Shown here piece after piece: positions 55,191 through 63,919 of a stretch of DNA of 64,000 nucleotides (position 1 is the first letter of the stretch; each line of letters starts with the position of its first letter). The position numbers were made by a program, and so were the translations under genes. The DNA is from Cystobacter fuscus. Its GTDB lineage: Bacteria; Myxococcota; Myxococcia; Myxococcales; Myxococcaceae. A model generated the notes under the pieces. The model searched no databases. It had not been told where the DNA came from and saw nothing but the letters and a program-made list of their open reading frames with translations. Location: assembly GCF_002305875.1 (NCBI RefSeq), contig NZ_CP022098.1:4464001-4528000 (forward strand). The letters run 5' to 3'.

Positions 55191-56402
55191 GTGATTCGCG
55201 AAGCGGAATTGATGCCCTCTCCCAGCCCCGCGCGGTGGCTGGAGGTCTCCACCGTGAGGACCACGTCCGGGCTCGCCGGGATGCGCGCCGAGTGGAACGC
55301 GCTCCTGGACGACAGCCAGGCGGGACCCTTCAACGCGTGGGAGTGGTTGTACCCGTGGTGCCGGCGGATCGGCTCCGATCGCCAGCCCTTCGTGTTGCAG
55401 GCGAGGGACCGGAGTGGGGCGCTGGTGGGGCTGTTGCCACTGGGCTTCGACCACCACTGGGTGATGGGGCGTCCCATCCGGCGGCTGGCCTTCCTGGGCG
55501 AGTCGCACGTGGGCAGCGACTACCTGGACGTGGTGGCGCGGCGCGGCCGGGAGGAGGAGGTGGCGCGCACCTTCGCCTCCGCCCTGTGGGAGCTGAGGGA
55601 TCAGTGGGACGTGCTCGATCTGACGGACCTGCGCGAGGACTCGGTGACGGTGCGCGTGCTGCGCGAGACCTTCGAGAAGCAGGGCGTGGGCACGGCGCTG
55701 ACCGAGCGCTATGTCTGCCCTTACGAGTCCCTGGGGCGGGGAGAGTCCTTCGACGACTTCCTCAAGCGCACGAGCCGGCGGGACAACTACCTGCGGCGCA
55801 AGAAGTGGCTGGAGAAGCAGGAGGGCTACCGCATCGAGAAGACGGAGGCGCCGGGCGCGCTCGCCGGGCCGCTGACGGACTTCTTCCGGTTGCACGCCAT
55901 GCGCTGGGAGTCGGACGGAGGCTCCCAGGGCATTCGCGGCCGGGGCGTCGAGGCCTTCCACCGGGATGCCACGCAACTGCTCGCCGAGCGCGGGCGTCTG
56001 CGCCTGTACACGATGAAGGTGGGAGGCCAGGCGGTGGCCTCGGTGTATGGCATTACCCACGGCAGCTCGTTCATCTACTTCCAGTCGGGGTATGACCCGG
56101 CGTGGCGCAACCGCAGCGTGGGGCTGGTGCTCGTGGGGGCGACGTTCCGCGACGCCCTCGAGGCCGGGCTCACCGAGTACGACTTCCTGCGCGGCACCGA
56201 GACGTACAAGTCGGACTGGACGACGAAGCAGCGGCGCACCGTGTCCCTGCGGATTCTCTCGCCCGGCGGGGATGGCGAGTGGTTCGTGCGGCGTGAGCAG
56301 GGGATGAGGCGGGTGCGTGAAGTGGCCAAGAGCCTGTTGCCCCAGGACGCCGTCGAGCGCGTGCGCCGGCTGCGGCGCCGGCTGTCCGCGGTGCGCGGGT
56401 AG
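55191..56402 (+). CDS. CelD/FemAB-like GNAT acyltransferase, second copy
   Basis: A 403-residue Acetyltransf_6 protein: MRAEWNALLDDSQAGPFNAW, then FDDFLKRTSRRDNYLRRKKW, and the typical EYDFLRGTETYKSDWTTKQR end. The GTG at 55191 has GAGG eight bases upstream; ATG 55212 is an alternative. Together with the first acyltransferase it frames the aminotransferase gene, suggesting two acylation steps or two acceptors. Confidence 0.82.
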   Translation: MIREAELMPSPSPARWLEVSTVRTTSGLAGMRAEWNALLDDSQAGPFNAWEWLYPWCRRIGSDRQPFVLQARDRSGALVGLLPLGFDHHWVMGRPIRRLAFLGESHVGSDYLDVVARRGREEEVARTFASALWELRDQWDVLDLTDLREDSVTVRVLRETFEKQGVGTALTERYVCPYESLGRGESFDDFLKRTSRRDNYLRRKKWLEKQEGYRIEKTEAPGALAGPLTDFFRLHAMRWESDGGSQGIRGRGVEAFHRDATQLLAERGRLRLYTMKVGGQAVASVYGITHGSSFIYFQSGYDPAWRNRSVGLVLVGATFRDALEAGLTEYDFLRGTETYKSDWTTKQRRTVSLRILSPGGDGEWFVRREQGMRRVREVAKSLLPQDAVERVRRLRRRLSAVRG

Positions 56403-56512
56403 GGCGCCGGAGGAAGTCACGTGGGGGTGACGCCCACGTGACTTTCGGTGCGTGCGATTCTCACCCCGAGTCGTATAGAATCCGCGGCCTTACTCCAGTG
56501 GAGGCCGCACTC

Positions 56513-57151
56513 ATGCGTATGGTTGGAACGATTGCCGTTGGGATTGTCGCATTGCTCGCTTCACCGGCCCAGGCCGATTCTGTCATCAAATCGAAGCAGG
56601 TGTCCTGGCAGGGCTGTGCTTATACGATCAAGGTACTCCTGGAGGATGATCCGTACGCCGATACTCCCTACAGCGTCTCGCTCCAGAGCGCGGTGGTTTC
56701 GCCTGACACCTGTTCGCTGACGCCCAGGATCGTCAATCTGGTGGACTCGGTGCGCGAGCCGCGGATCGCGATCGCGGCCAGTGCCGAGGGGCTCGCGATT
56801 GCCTACTCCTATGAAGAGTACGAACGGTTCTCGTTTGGCCGGAATCTCCTCCGCATCCACCATTTGAACCCGAGCACCTTGGGCTCCGTGAGGGTGGCGG
56901 AGCTGGAGGGGATCAGGCTGTCGGAGACTGGAGGATGGTGGAACCCGTCCCCCATCTCCCTGAACCAACTCACCCTCTACCCGGGCTCCCTCGAAGTGTA
57001 TGGCTTCTTGGAAGGGGGGACGAATGCGATCAAGTCGAATGTGCCCGCGACCAGCTGGCCGCCCCCGATCGCGCAGGGCAATAGCTTCGTCGCCACCTAC
57101 CCTGACTTCTTCGGCTCGACCCAGCAGCCGCCCCAGATCGTCACCTTCTGA
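56513..57151 (+). CDS. Secreted protein, paralogue of 63174-63833
   Basis: A 212-residue exported protein: signal peptide MRMVGTIAVGIVALLASPAQA, then a Cys pair (QGCAYTIK and DTCSL). Conserved with the gene at 63174: QGCxYxIK near the start, a central Gly-rich strand region, LxxGxLEVxGxL, and a closing YPDxFxxxQxPxxVTF. GGAGG precedes the ATG. Function unknown; probably periplasmic or extracellular and beta-rich. Confidence 0.8.
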   Translation: MRMVGTIAVGIVALLASPAQADSVIKSKQVSWQGCAYTIKVLLEDDPYADTPYSVSLQSAVVSPDTCSLTPRIVNLVDSVREPRIAIAASAEGLAIAYSYEEYERFSFGRNLLRIHHLNPSTLGSVRVAELEGIRLSETGGWWNPSPISLNQLTLYPGSLEVYGFLEGGTNAIKSNVPATSWPPPIAQGNSFVATYPDFFGSTQQPPQIVTF

Positions 57152-57173
57152 GTGGGGCGGCCAGCCCGGGCGT

Positions 57174-58862
57174 TCAGCCCGTAACGCGGCGCTGGCGCAG
57201 CAGGCCCTGCAGCTCCGCGTCCCGCACCACCCGGGGCACCTTGACCTGGGTGGGCGAGGCCCCGCGTTGCACGAGCACGTCGCGCAGGGCCTGGAAGGTG
57301 CCGGACTCCACCCGGTGCAACTGGGCGGGGCCCAGCCGCTCGGAGCGGCGGATCACCTCGTAGAAGGGATTGGTCCGGCACAGCGCCTCTTCCAGCGCCC
57401 GGCTCAACTGCTCCGGAGCGCCCTGGGGCCGCGCGCCTTCCTGGAGCTCGACGAAGAGGGCATAACGCCCGGGGAGCGTCTCGGTCTCCTCCACCACGCT
57501 GTAGTCGGCGGGCAGCAGCCCCTCGGTGGCCAGCGCCTGCTCCAGGGCGAGGCGCGCGGCGTGCTCCGAGGTCTTCTCCCCCATGAGGTTGAGCAGCGCG
57601 CCACGCCGGTAGAGGAACTCCATCAGCGGCGCCTGGTGGTAGCGGCCCACGATGCGCACCACGTCCCCCAGGCGGTAGCGGTACAGGCCCGCCTGGGTCG
57701 TGAGCACCAGCTCATAGGCCTCGCCCTCCACGAGCTGCTCGGGCAACAGGGTGGGGGGAGACTCCGCGTCCAGCTCCCGCTCGGGGATGAACTCGAAGAA
57801 GGCCGCGCCCACCATGAGGCAATAGACGGCCTGCTCGAGTTCGAGTGGCACGCCCAGGACCCCCTCGGTGCTGACGTAGCTGGCGGCATTCAAGGGCACG
57901 CCCTCGAGGTAGGGAGTGAGCTGTCGGGTGTAGAGGGAGAAGCCGGCCCCGGTGATGGAGGAGACGTAGGCGAGCCCGGGCCACAGCCGGCGCAAGAGGC
58001 CGTGGGGACCCTGCGCGAGCATCTGGGAGACCTCACGGGCGCGCTCGGGGTCGGGGCGCAGGAGGGACTGGAGGCGGTGGCGCTGCTCCGGCTCCAGATC
58101 GAGTTCCGGGCGCAGCACCCCGCGGGCGATGTCGTCCACCAGATCAGCTCCGCGCCGCTCCAGCAGGTGCACCAGGTCCAGCAGCCCCGAGGCGAAGGGG
58201 GCCATGAGGGTGCCGAGCTCGCGCTCGCGCAGGCCGAAGAGCAGGTGCAGGTAGAGCGCATCGGCGTGCTTGCGCAGGCGGAAGGCTTCCGGCGGCGAGG
58301 TGAACGCGAAGGACGCGGCGCGGCCCATCGAATGGGTGGAGATGGCGGTGAGCGCGCCCATCAGCAGTCCGCCCTCGGAGCGCTCGCGGAGCACGGCGTT
58401 CATGAGAATCATTCCGCGAGCGGGACGGTGGGCGGCGGGCACCTTCTCGGCCACCACGGTGCGGCCAATCATCATGGTGCGCCGCATGTTCTCCAGGTGG
58501 GGCCGGGTCACGGGGAGCAGCTTGCGTTGACCGGTGGTGCCCGAGGTGATGCCCAGGTACTCCACCCGGTCGGCGGTGAGTACGTTCTGCTCGCCCCGGG
58601 CGATGCGCTCCATGTAGGGCCGGAAGGGCTCGTAGGTACTGACGGGCAGGGCGCGCTGGAAGTCCTCCACGGTGCGCAGGGAGGCGAAGCCATGGCGCCG
58701 GCCGAAGTCCGTGTCCTGGTTGTGCTGGAGGATGGCGCGCAGCGTGTCCGCGTTCACGCGCGCGGCATGGCGTGTCTGCTCGATGAACCGCTGTTTGCCG
58801 CGACGGCCAGCAGCTCGCATGACGTAGCTGAAAAGACGGGGAATCCAGGGTAGTGAGGCCAT
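57174..58862 (-). CDS. GH3-family acyl-adenylating protein, copy 1
   Basis: A 562-residue protein of the GH3 (auxin-responsive promoter) branch of the ANL adenylating superfamily. The phosphate-binding loop GITSGTTGQRKLLP, the YVSTEG motif and LYRYRLGDVVRIVGRYH are present, as in plant acyl-acid amido synthetases. It probably activates a carboxylic acid with ATP and joins it to an amine or amino acid. Same length and arrangement as the neighbouring copy 58980-60668. No carrier-protein or oxidase genes are adjacent, so the substrate is open. Confidence 0.88.
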   Translation of the reverse strand: MASLPWIPRLFSYVMRAAGRRGKQRFIEQTRHAARVNADTLRAILQHNQDTDFGRRHGFASLRTVEDFQRALPVSTYEPFRPYMERIARGEQNVLTADRVEYLGITSGTTGQRKLLPVTRPHLENMRRTMMIGRTVVAEKVPAAHRPARGMILMNAVLRERSEGGLLMGALTAISTHSMGRAASFAFTSPPEAFRLRKHADALYLHLLFGLRERELGTLMAPFASGLLDLVHLLERRGADLVDDIARGVLRPELDLEPEQRHRLQSLLRPDPERAREVSQMLAQGPHGLLRRLWPGLAYVSSITGAGFSLYTRQLTPYLEGVPLNAASYVSTEGVLGVPLELEQAVYCLMVGAAFFEFIPERELDAESPPTLLPEQLVEGEAYELVLTTQAGLYRYRLGDVVRIVGRYHQAPLMEFLYRRGALLNLMGEKTSEHAARLALEQALATEGLLPADYSVVEETETLPGRYALFVELQEGARPQGAPEQLSRALEEALCRTNPFYEVIRRSERLGPAQLHRVESGTFQALRDVLVQRGASPTQVKVPRVVRDAELQGLLRQRRVTG

Positions 58863-58979
58863 GGCGCGCCTGATCCCACGGCTCACGAAAGGAGGCAACC
58901 CTGGTCGCTTTCCACGAGCCCAGGTGGGCTCCTGGCATCCTGAACAACTACTTCAGCGAGGGGCGAGCCGCCCGGGCGT

Positions 58980-60668
58980 TCAGCCCATGACGCGGCGCTG
59001 GTGCAGCAGGCCCCGCAGCTCCGCGTCCCGCACCAACCGGGGCACCTTGACCTGGGTGGGCGAGGCCCCGCGCCGCACGAGCACCTCGCGCAGGGCCTGG
59101 AAGGTGCCGGGCGCCACCCGGTGCAACTGGGTGGGGCCCAGTCGCTCGGTGCGGCGGTTCATCTCGTAGGCGGGATTGGTCTGGCACAGCGCCTCTTCCA
59201 GGGCCCGGTTCAGCCGCTCCGGTTCCTTGTGGGGCCGTACGGCGCCCTGGAGCTCGACGAAGAAGGCATAGCGCCCGGGGAAGGTCTCCGTCTCCTCCAC
59301 CACGCTGTAGTCGGCGGGCAGCAGCCCCTCGGTGGCCAGCGCCTGCTCCAGGGCGAGGCGCGCGGCGTGCTCCGAGGTCTTCTCCCCCATGAGGTTGAGC
59401 AGCGTGCCACGCCGGTAGAGGAACTCCATCAGCGGCGCTTCATGGTAGCGGCCCACGATGCGCACCACGTCCTCCAGGCGGTAGCGGTACAGGCCGGCCT
59501 GGGTCGTGAGCACCAGCTCATAGGCCTCGCCCTCCACGAGCTGCTCGGGCAACAGGGTGGTGGGGGACTCCGCGTCCAGCTCCTGCTCGGGGATGAACTC
59601 GAAGAAGGCCGCGCCCACCAGGAGGCAGTAGACGGCGCGCTCGAACTCGAGCGCCACGCCCAGGGTCGACTCGGTGCTGACGTAGTAGGAGGGGTAGAGG
59701 GGCACGCCCTCGAGGTAGGGGGCGAGCTGCTGGGTGTAGAGGGAGAAGCCGGCCCCGGTGATGGAGGTGGCATAAGCGAGCTCGGGCCACAGCCGGCGCA
59801 AGAGGCCGTGGGGGCCCTGCTCGATCGCCCGGGACAGCTCCTCGACGCGCTTGGGGTCGGGGCGCAGGCGGGACTGGAGGCGGCGGCGCTGCTTCGGCGC
59901 CAGGTCGAGTGCCGGGCGCACCACGCCGTAGGCGAGGTCTTCCATCAGGTCCTGCCAGCGCTGCTCCAGCAGGTGCACCATGTCCATCAGCCCCGTGGCG
60001 AAGGGGGCCATGATGTAGCCGAGCTTGCGCTCGCGCAGGCCGAAGAGCAGGTGCAGGTAGAGCGCATCGGCGTGCGAGCGAATGGAGAAGGCATCTGGCG
60101 GCGAGGCGAGCGCGAAGGAAGCGGCGCGGCTCAGGGACTGGGTGGCGATGGCGGCGAGCGCGCCCGTCAGCAGCCCGCCCTCGGAGCGCTCGCGCAGCTC
60201 GGCGTTCATGAGGATCATGCCGCGAGCGGGACGCTGGGCGGCGGGCACCTGCTCGGTCACCACGGAGAGGCCGATCGCGCTCGCGCGCTGCAGGTGTCGC
60301 AGGTGGGGCCGGGTCACGGGGAGCAGCTTGTTCTGGCCGGTGGTGCCCGAGGTGATGCCCAGGTATTCCACCCGGTCGGCGGTGAGCACGTTCTGCTCGC
60401 CGCGGGCGATGCGCTCCATGTAGGGATGGAAGGGCGCGTAGGTACTGATGGGCAGGGCGCGCTGGAAGTCCTCCACGGTGCGCAGGGAGGCGAAGCCATG
60501 ACGCCGGCCGAAGTCCGTGTCCTGGTTGTGCTGGAGGATGGCGTGCAGCGTGTCCCTGTTCACGCGCGCGGCGTGGTGCGCCTGCTCGGTGAAGTCCTGC
60601 CTACCGCGACGACCCGCGGCCCTCGTGAGGTGGCTGGCGAGACGGAGGAGCCAGGGGGTAGAGGACAT
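58980..60668 (-). CDS. GH3-family acyl-adenylating protein, copy 2
   Basis: A 562-residue tandem duplicate of 57174-58862, similar over the whole length. It keeps GITSGTTGQNKLLP, YVSTES and LYRYRLEDVVRIVGRYH, so it should be active. The two differ mostly in the helical part at residues about 130-260, near the acyl pocket in this family, hinting at a changed acid substrate. Homology continues into the downstream flank (CCCGGGCGTTCAGCCC). ATG 60668 begins MSSTPWLLRL. Confidence 0.88.
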   Translation of the reverse strand: MSSTPWLLRLASHLTRAAGRRGRQDFTEQAHHAARVNRDTLHAILQHNQDTDFGRRHGFASLRTVEDFQRALPISTYAPFHPYMERIARGEQNVLTADRVEYLGITSGTTGQNKLLPVTRPHLRHLQRASAIGLSVVTEQVPAAQRPARGMILMNAELRERSEGGLLTGALAAIATQSLSRAASFALASPPDAFSIRSHADALYLHLLFGLRERKLGYIMAPFATGLMDMVHLLEQRWQDLMEDLAYGVVRPALDLAPKQRRRLQSRLRPDPKRVEELSRAIEQGPHGLLRRLWPELAYATSITGAGFSLYTQQLAPYLEGVPLYPSYYVSTESTLGVALEFERAVYCLLVGAAFFEFIPEQELDAESPTTLLPEQLVEGEAYELVLTTQAGLYRYRLEDVVRIVGRYHEAPLMEFLYRRGTLLNLMGEKTSEHAARLALEQALATEGLLPADYSVVEETETFPGRYAFFVELQGAVRPHKEPERLNRALEEALCQTNPAYEMNRRTERLGPTQLHRVAPGTFQALREVLVRRGASPTQVKVPRLVRDAELRGLLHQRRVMG

Positions 60669-61091
60669 GACGCGCTGATACCCACGACGTCCGCCCGAAG
60701 CAACCCTGGCCTTCGCCCATGTCCACAGGCGTGGGAGAAACGGACTTCCCGGATGGGTGCCCGCGACCGCGTGCCCGGGGAATCCTGGGCTCACGAGGAC
60801 GAGCCGCGCCACGATCCACCCGCGTCTCCACCTGCTCGGGTGCCAGGGTGGAGGGCTGCCCCGGGGCCGCCGTGGCCGAGGCCACCGTGGGATTGGCCAA
60901 TGACTGGCACATGTGTCAAACGGCGGGATGTTCACGATCGGCTTGTTGTCCATGATGTTGGCGGCGGGCTGGCCAGCGAGCACCTTGTTCGTCGGTGGCA
61001 CCAGCAGGGTGGATGGCGCCGCGCCGAAGCTGCATTGGAGCGTGGCCCAAAATCCTTTGACACCTGGCTTGGGGCTTGGCGTACTTCATGA
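60669..61091. other. Spacer containing a decayed PAAR-like gene
   Basis: No intact gene. On the minus strand there is a recognisable PAAR-like fragment (see 60840-61046). The remainder is featureless to me, and should also hold the promoter of GH3 copy 2 on the minus strand and of the nuclease toxin on the plus strand. Confidence 0.5.
60840..61046 (-). pseudogene. Remnant of a PAAR-like (DUF4280) protein
   Basis: Minus-strand translation gives ATLQCSFGAAP, then NKVLAGQPAANIMDNKPIVN and IPPFDTC, and after a frameshift SLANPTVASATAAPGQPS. This is the characteristic core of DUF4280 PAAR-like proteins, which form the spike or adaptor for effectors of type VI or related contractile systems. The start and the C-terminal half are missing. 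Confidence 0.75.
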
Positions 61092-62246
61092 GTGGCGTCG
61101 TCTTTGCGAGTCCTTCTCCTTTGCCTCACTCTTGGGCTGACCACCCCTGCCTTGGCCAACTCACTGCTGGAGGGGCTGTGCGGCACGGCGTCGGTCCCGG
61201 TCGCACAAATGGCTGCCTCGGAGAAGCTGTGCCGCTCGTTCGCTCTCGGGCTGGCGGGGGTCCCCGACGCGACACTCCGAGAAGCTCAGGTTCTGCTCAC
61301 TCCAGAGAATCTCGCCGCCATGAGTGCCCTCTCCGGCATCTGGCTGGCCAGTCAGGGGGTCCCTGTCGTGGGAGAGGGCGTGGATGCTGCGCTGGCGACC
61401 CTTGGCATCATCCTCCTGTCATCGCAAGTCGCGGAACTCTCGAATGCCCTTTGGCAATATGCCTCGCTTGCCACGACGGCACAGAGCCTGGAGCAACTCA
61501 AGGCCGCCTCGGCGCATTTCGCGCGAGCCGTCGCACTCGTTGGCGTCAATGTCGTCACCTTCATCCTGACGACGCAGGTTTCATCGAGAGCCGGAAGACA
61601 GTCTCCACCCAGAGAGCCTTCATTCCAACCCTCGACACAGGGCGGCCCTCTACACGTAGAGCCTGGACGGAACAGCGGCGCCAGCATCCATCCCGACGCC
61701 GTGGCCGCCCAGCAGGTGAAGCCTCCGATAGCGGTTCCCGCCGCGGAGGCAGCGGTGATGTCCTCTTCCTCCAAGGTCTTCGCCGTCAATGCCCTCGTCA
61801 AGCGCATCAACCCGACGGCCTTCAAGAAATGGCTCGCGGAAGCACCCAGAAGGTTGGCAACGGGCGATGATCTCGCGAGAAGATTCCAACGGGCTCACGC
61901 GGGGGAAGAAGAACTTCTCGTGCAAGGGGGAGGTGCCCGAATCTGGGCTGACGGCGTCAGCCACCCTGACGCTCATCTCGTCGAAGTCAAGTATATCAAG
62001 GACACCGCGACCAGCCCCTTCATCGAAGGTTCGAAGTGTCCCGAGGTCATCCGAGCCAAGATTCGCAAAGAGGTGAGCGATGAATTCGAAAGATACGCAG
62101 CCATCCTCAAGGATCCCGTGACTCCGGCAGCGGGCCTCGAAGTCATTACCAACAATGCGGAGGCCGCGAGCTATTTCGTGTCTCTCATGAAGCTGTTCAA
62201 CATTCCGGGAAGAGTCCGCATCATCACGGGAGGGACGGCTCCATGA
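61092..62246 (+). CDS. Exported toxin with restriction-endonuclease-fold C-terminal domain
   Basis: A 384-residue protein starting at GTG. The signal peptide MASSLRVLLLCLTLGLTTPA is cleaved after ALA, with no lipobox. The middle has two hydrophobic helices (about 75-165). The C-terminal about 150 residues show a PD-(D/E)xK pattern: WADGVSHPDAHLVEVKYIKD with Asp293, Glu298 and Lys300, and a later EVITNNAEAASYF. This resembles Tox-REase-2-type domains. It overlaps by four bases a gene for a cytoplasmic protein, its likely immunity partner. Confidence 0.78.
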   Translation: MASSLRVLLLCLTLGLTTPALANSLLEGLCGTASVPVAQMAASEKLCRSFALGLAGVPDATLREAQVLLTPENLAAMSALSGIWLASQGVPVVGEGVDAALATLGIILLSSQVAELSNALWQYASLATTAQSLEQLKAASAHFARAVALVGVNVVTFILTTQVSSRAGRQSPPREPSFQPSTQGGPLHVEPGRNSGASIHPDAVAAQQVKPPIAVPAAEAAVMSSSSKVFAVNALVKRINPTAFKKWLAEAPRRLATGDDLARRFQRAHAGEEELLVQGGGARIWADGVSHPDAHLVEVKYIKDTATSPFIEGSKCPEVIRAKIRKEVSDEFERYAAILKDPVTPAAGLEVITNNAEAASYFVSLMKLFNIPGRVRIITGGTAP

Positions 62247-62977
62247 AATACTTCCTCATCACTCTTTCGGATTGGCGATTCTCCGCCGAGGATCTTACCC
62301 GGAAGATGCTCGCACGTTGGCCCGGCGCCATCTTCCAGGAGACGAATCCCGAGAGCATCTCTTGCTTCGAGTTCGAGCTACCCATGGCTCATTCCACGCT
62401 TCACGGCGCCATGCACCGGGATGGCGAGTGCATCCCTTTCAGCGCGGACATTCGTGACATCGCCGAGTTCTCGCTTTGGGTCCGCTCCTTTGTTCCCGAG
62501 GCCGAGCGCCTCCACTTCTGTGACGAGGGGGGGAGCGGTCAGCTCGATTTGCGGCCTGACACCTCGTCTTCCGACATCCTCCGCCTGTTCGACTACGTCC
62601 CTCCTCCCCCAGGGTGGAAGAACTATTCTCTCATCGCCAGGCCTCAATGGACACTTGCCGCCCACGAGCTCGCTCGACTCCTGCTTCTTCGTTGGCCCAG
62701 CGCCCAGGTCCAACTCAAGACGGAGAGCCACGAGCCCAGGCCTGTCTCCTTCCAGGTGCCGATGAAGCACTCCACCCTGACCGGCTCCCTCTACCGCCCG
62801 GTGCCTGGCCTCGACTTCACGGGGGATTCGCGCGACTGCGCTGAATTCTCGCTCTGGTGCCGCTCCATCTTGGTGGCCGAGCAAATCTCCGTCTCCGGTG
62901 ACAACCACTTCATCACCCTTCATCCCACCACCACGGTGGAAGATTTCCTCCGGACCCTTGGTGCACCACCCTCCTGA
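62243..62977 (+). CDS. Two-repeat putative immunity protein
   Basis: A 244-residue cytoplasmic protein built of two similar halves (residues about 3-117 and 128-238). Each has RWPxA, then PMxHSTLxG and DxRDxAEFSLWxRS. Coupled by ATGA to the nuclease toxin, as expected for a cognate immunity protein. The internal duplication suggests it covers the active site twice or binds a dimer. The family is not known to me. Confidence 0.75.
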   Translation: MKYFLITLSDWRFSAEDLTRKMLARWPGAIFQETNPESISCFEFELPMAHSTLHGAMHRDGECIPFSADIRDIAEFSLWVRSFVPEAERLHFCDEGGSGQLDLRPDTSSSDILRLFDYVPPPPGWKNYSLIARPQWTLAAHELARLLLLRWPSAQVQLKTESHEPRPVSFQVPMKHSTLTGSLYRPVPGLDFTGDSRDCAEFSLWCRSILVAEQISVSGDNHFITLHPTTTVEDFLRTLGAPPS

Positions 62978-63173
62978 CAGCACCTGAGCAGGGGAGCCGT
63001 GGCCTTATCTGGTTCTCCGCCACGCGAGCTGTGGGGATTCAACCCGGGCCCGTGAGCCGCGTTACAGCACTCGGTGCCGTTGTCCCACGTGACTTCCGGC
63101 ACATGCGCTCCTGGCGTCGGCCGGCCTACTGTTCGCGGCGTCACCGGGGCTCACCCTCTTCGAGGTCACATCC

Positions 63174-63833
63174 ATGCACGGACTCGGAAAGATTGTCATT
63201 GGAATGGTCACGTTGTTCGGCTCGTCGGCGCTCGCCGACCTTCCCCCCGTCAAACAAGCCAGCACCGTCTTCCAAGGCTGCAATTACTCGATCAAGTCGC
63301 AGCCCTACGAGGGAGTCGGGCCGGGAGGCGCGATCCTGGTCTATTACAAGATCATCCTTCAGCGTGAGCAGGGGCCCTACAACCTGTGCTGGTTTCCGCC
63401 AGCGACCCGGGAACTGCTCGACACGGGCTACGAGCCGGAGCTGGCGATCACGGCCAATTTCAACGGGATCGTGGCGGCCTACGGCTGGACGACGTTCAGC
63501 CGGAGCACGGGCCTCTCGACGCGGATCAGCGTCCAGCAGCTCAACCCCTACTCGCCGAACCCGGATGTCCTGGAGGTCTCGAGGGAGTCGACGCTGGTGG
63601 CCTATCAGTTCGCCTCGCCCAGCTCCGGCGGAATGCCGTCCTCGCTCTTCCTGGACGGGCTCAAACTCCAATCGGGCAACCTCGAGGTGCGGGGCCGCCT
63701 GGCGGGCAACTGGGTGACGGCCGAGGAGGCTCCCTCCTCGGGGCCCATCGAGCTCTACGAGGGAGGCCACTTCATCGCCCTCTATCCTGACATCTTCAAC
63801 ACGGTGCAGCGGCCCCTCTTCGTCACCTACTGA
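63174..63833 (+). CDS. Secreted protein, paralogue of 56513-57151
   Basis: A 219-residue exported protein: signal peptide MHGLGKIVIGMVTLFGSSAL ending in ALA-D, Cys in FQGCNYSIK and NLCWF. It shares with 56513 the QGCxYxIK start, SGNLEVRGRLAGN, and FIALYPDIF with a RPLFVTY end. GAGG lies eight bases before the ATG. Function unknown. Confidence 0.8.
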   Translation: MHGLGKIVIGMVTLFGSSALADLPPVKQASTVFQGCNYSIKSQPYEGVGPGGAILVYYKIILQREQGPYNLCWFPPATRELLDTGYEPELAITANFNGIVAAYGWTTFSRSTGLSTRISVQQLNPYSPNPDVLEVSRESTLVAYQFASPSSGGMPSSLFLDGLKLQSGNLEVRGRLAGNWVTAEEAPSSGPIELYEGGHFIALYPDIFNTVQRPLFVTY

Positions 63834-63919
63834 GGGAGGCATTGGAAAAAACGGCCCCACCTGGACGACACTTCTCGCGATGACCTTGGGGAGCCGGGCT
63901 CGTAGACTGGGCGCCCCCC

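Noticed and set aside
59001-61091. 696-codon plus-strand frame opposite the second GH3 gene
   Set aside because: Antisense to a well-conserved GH3 protein. A similar shadow occurs over the first copy because the genes are duplicates.
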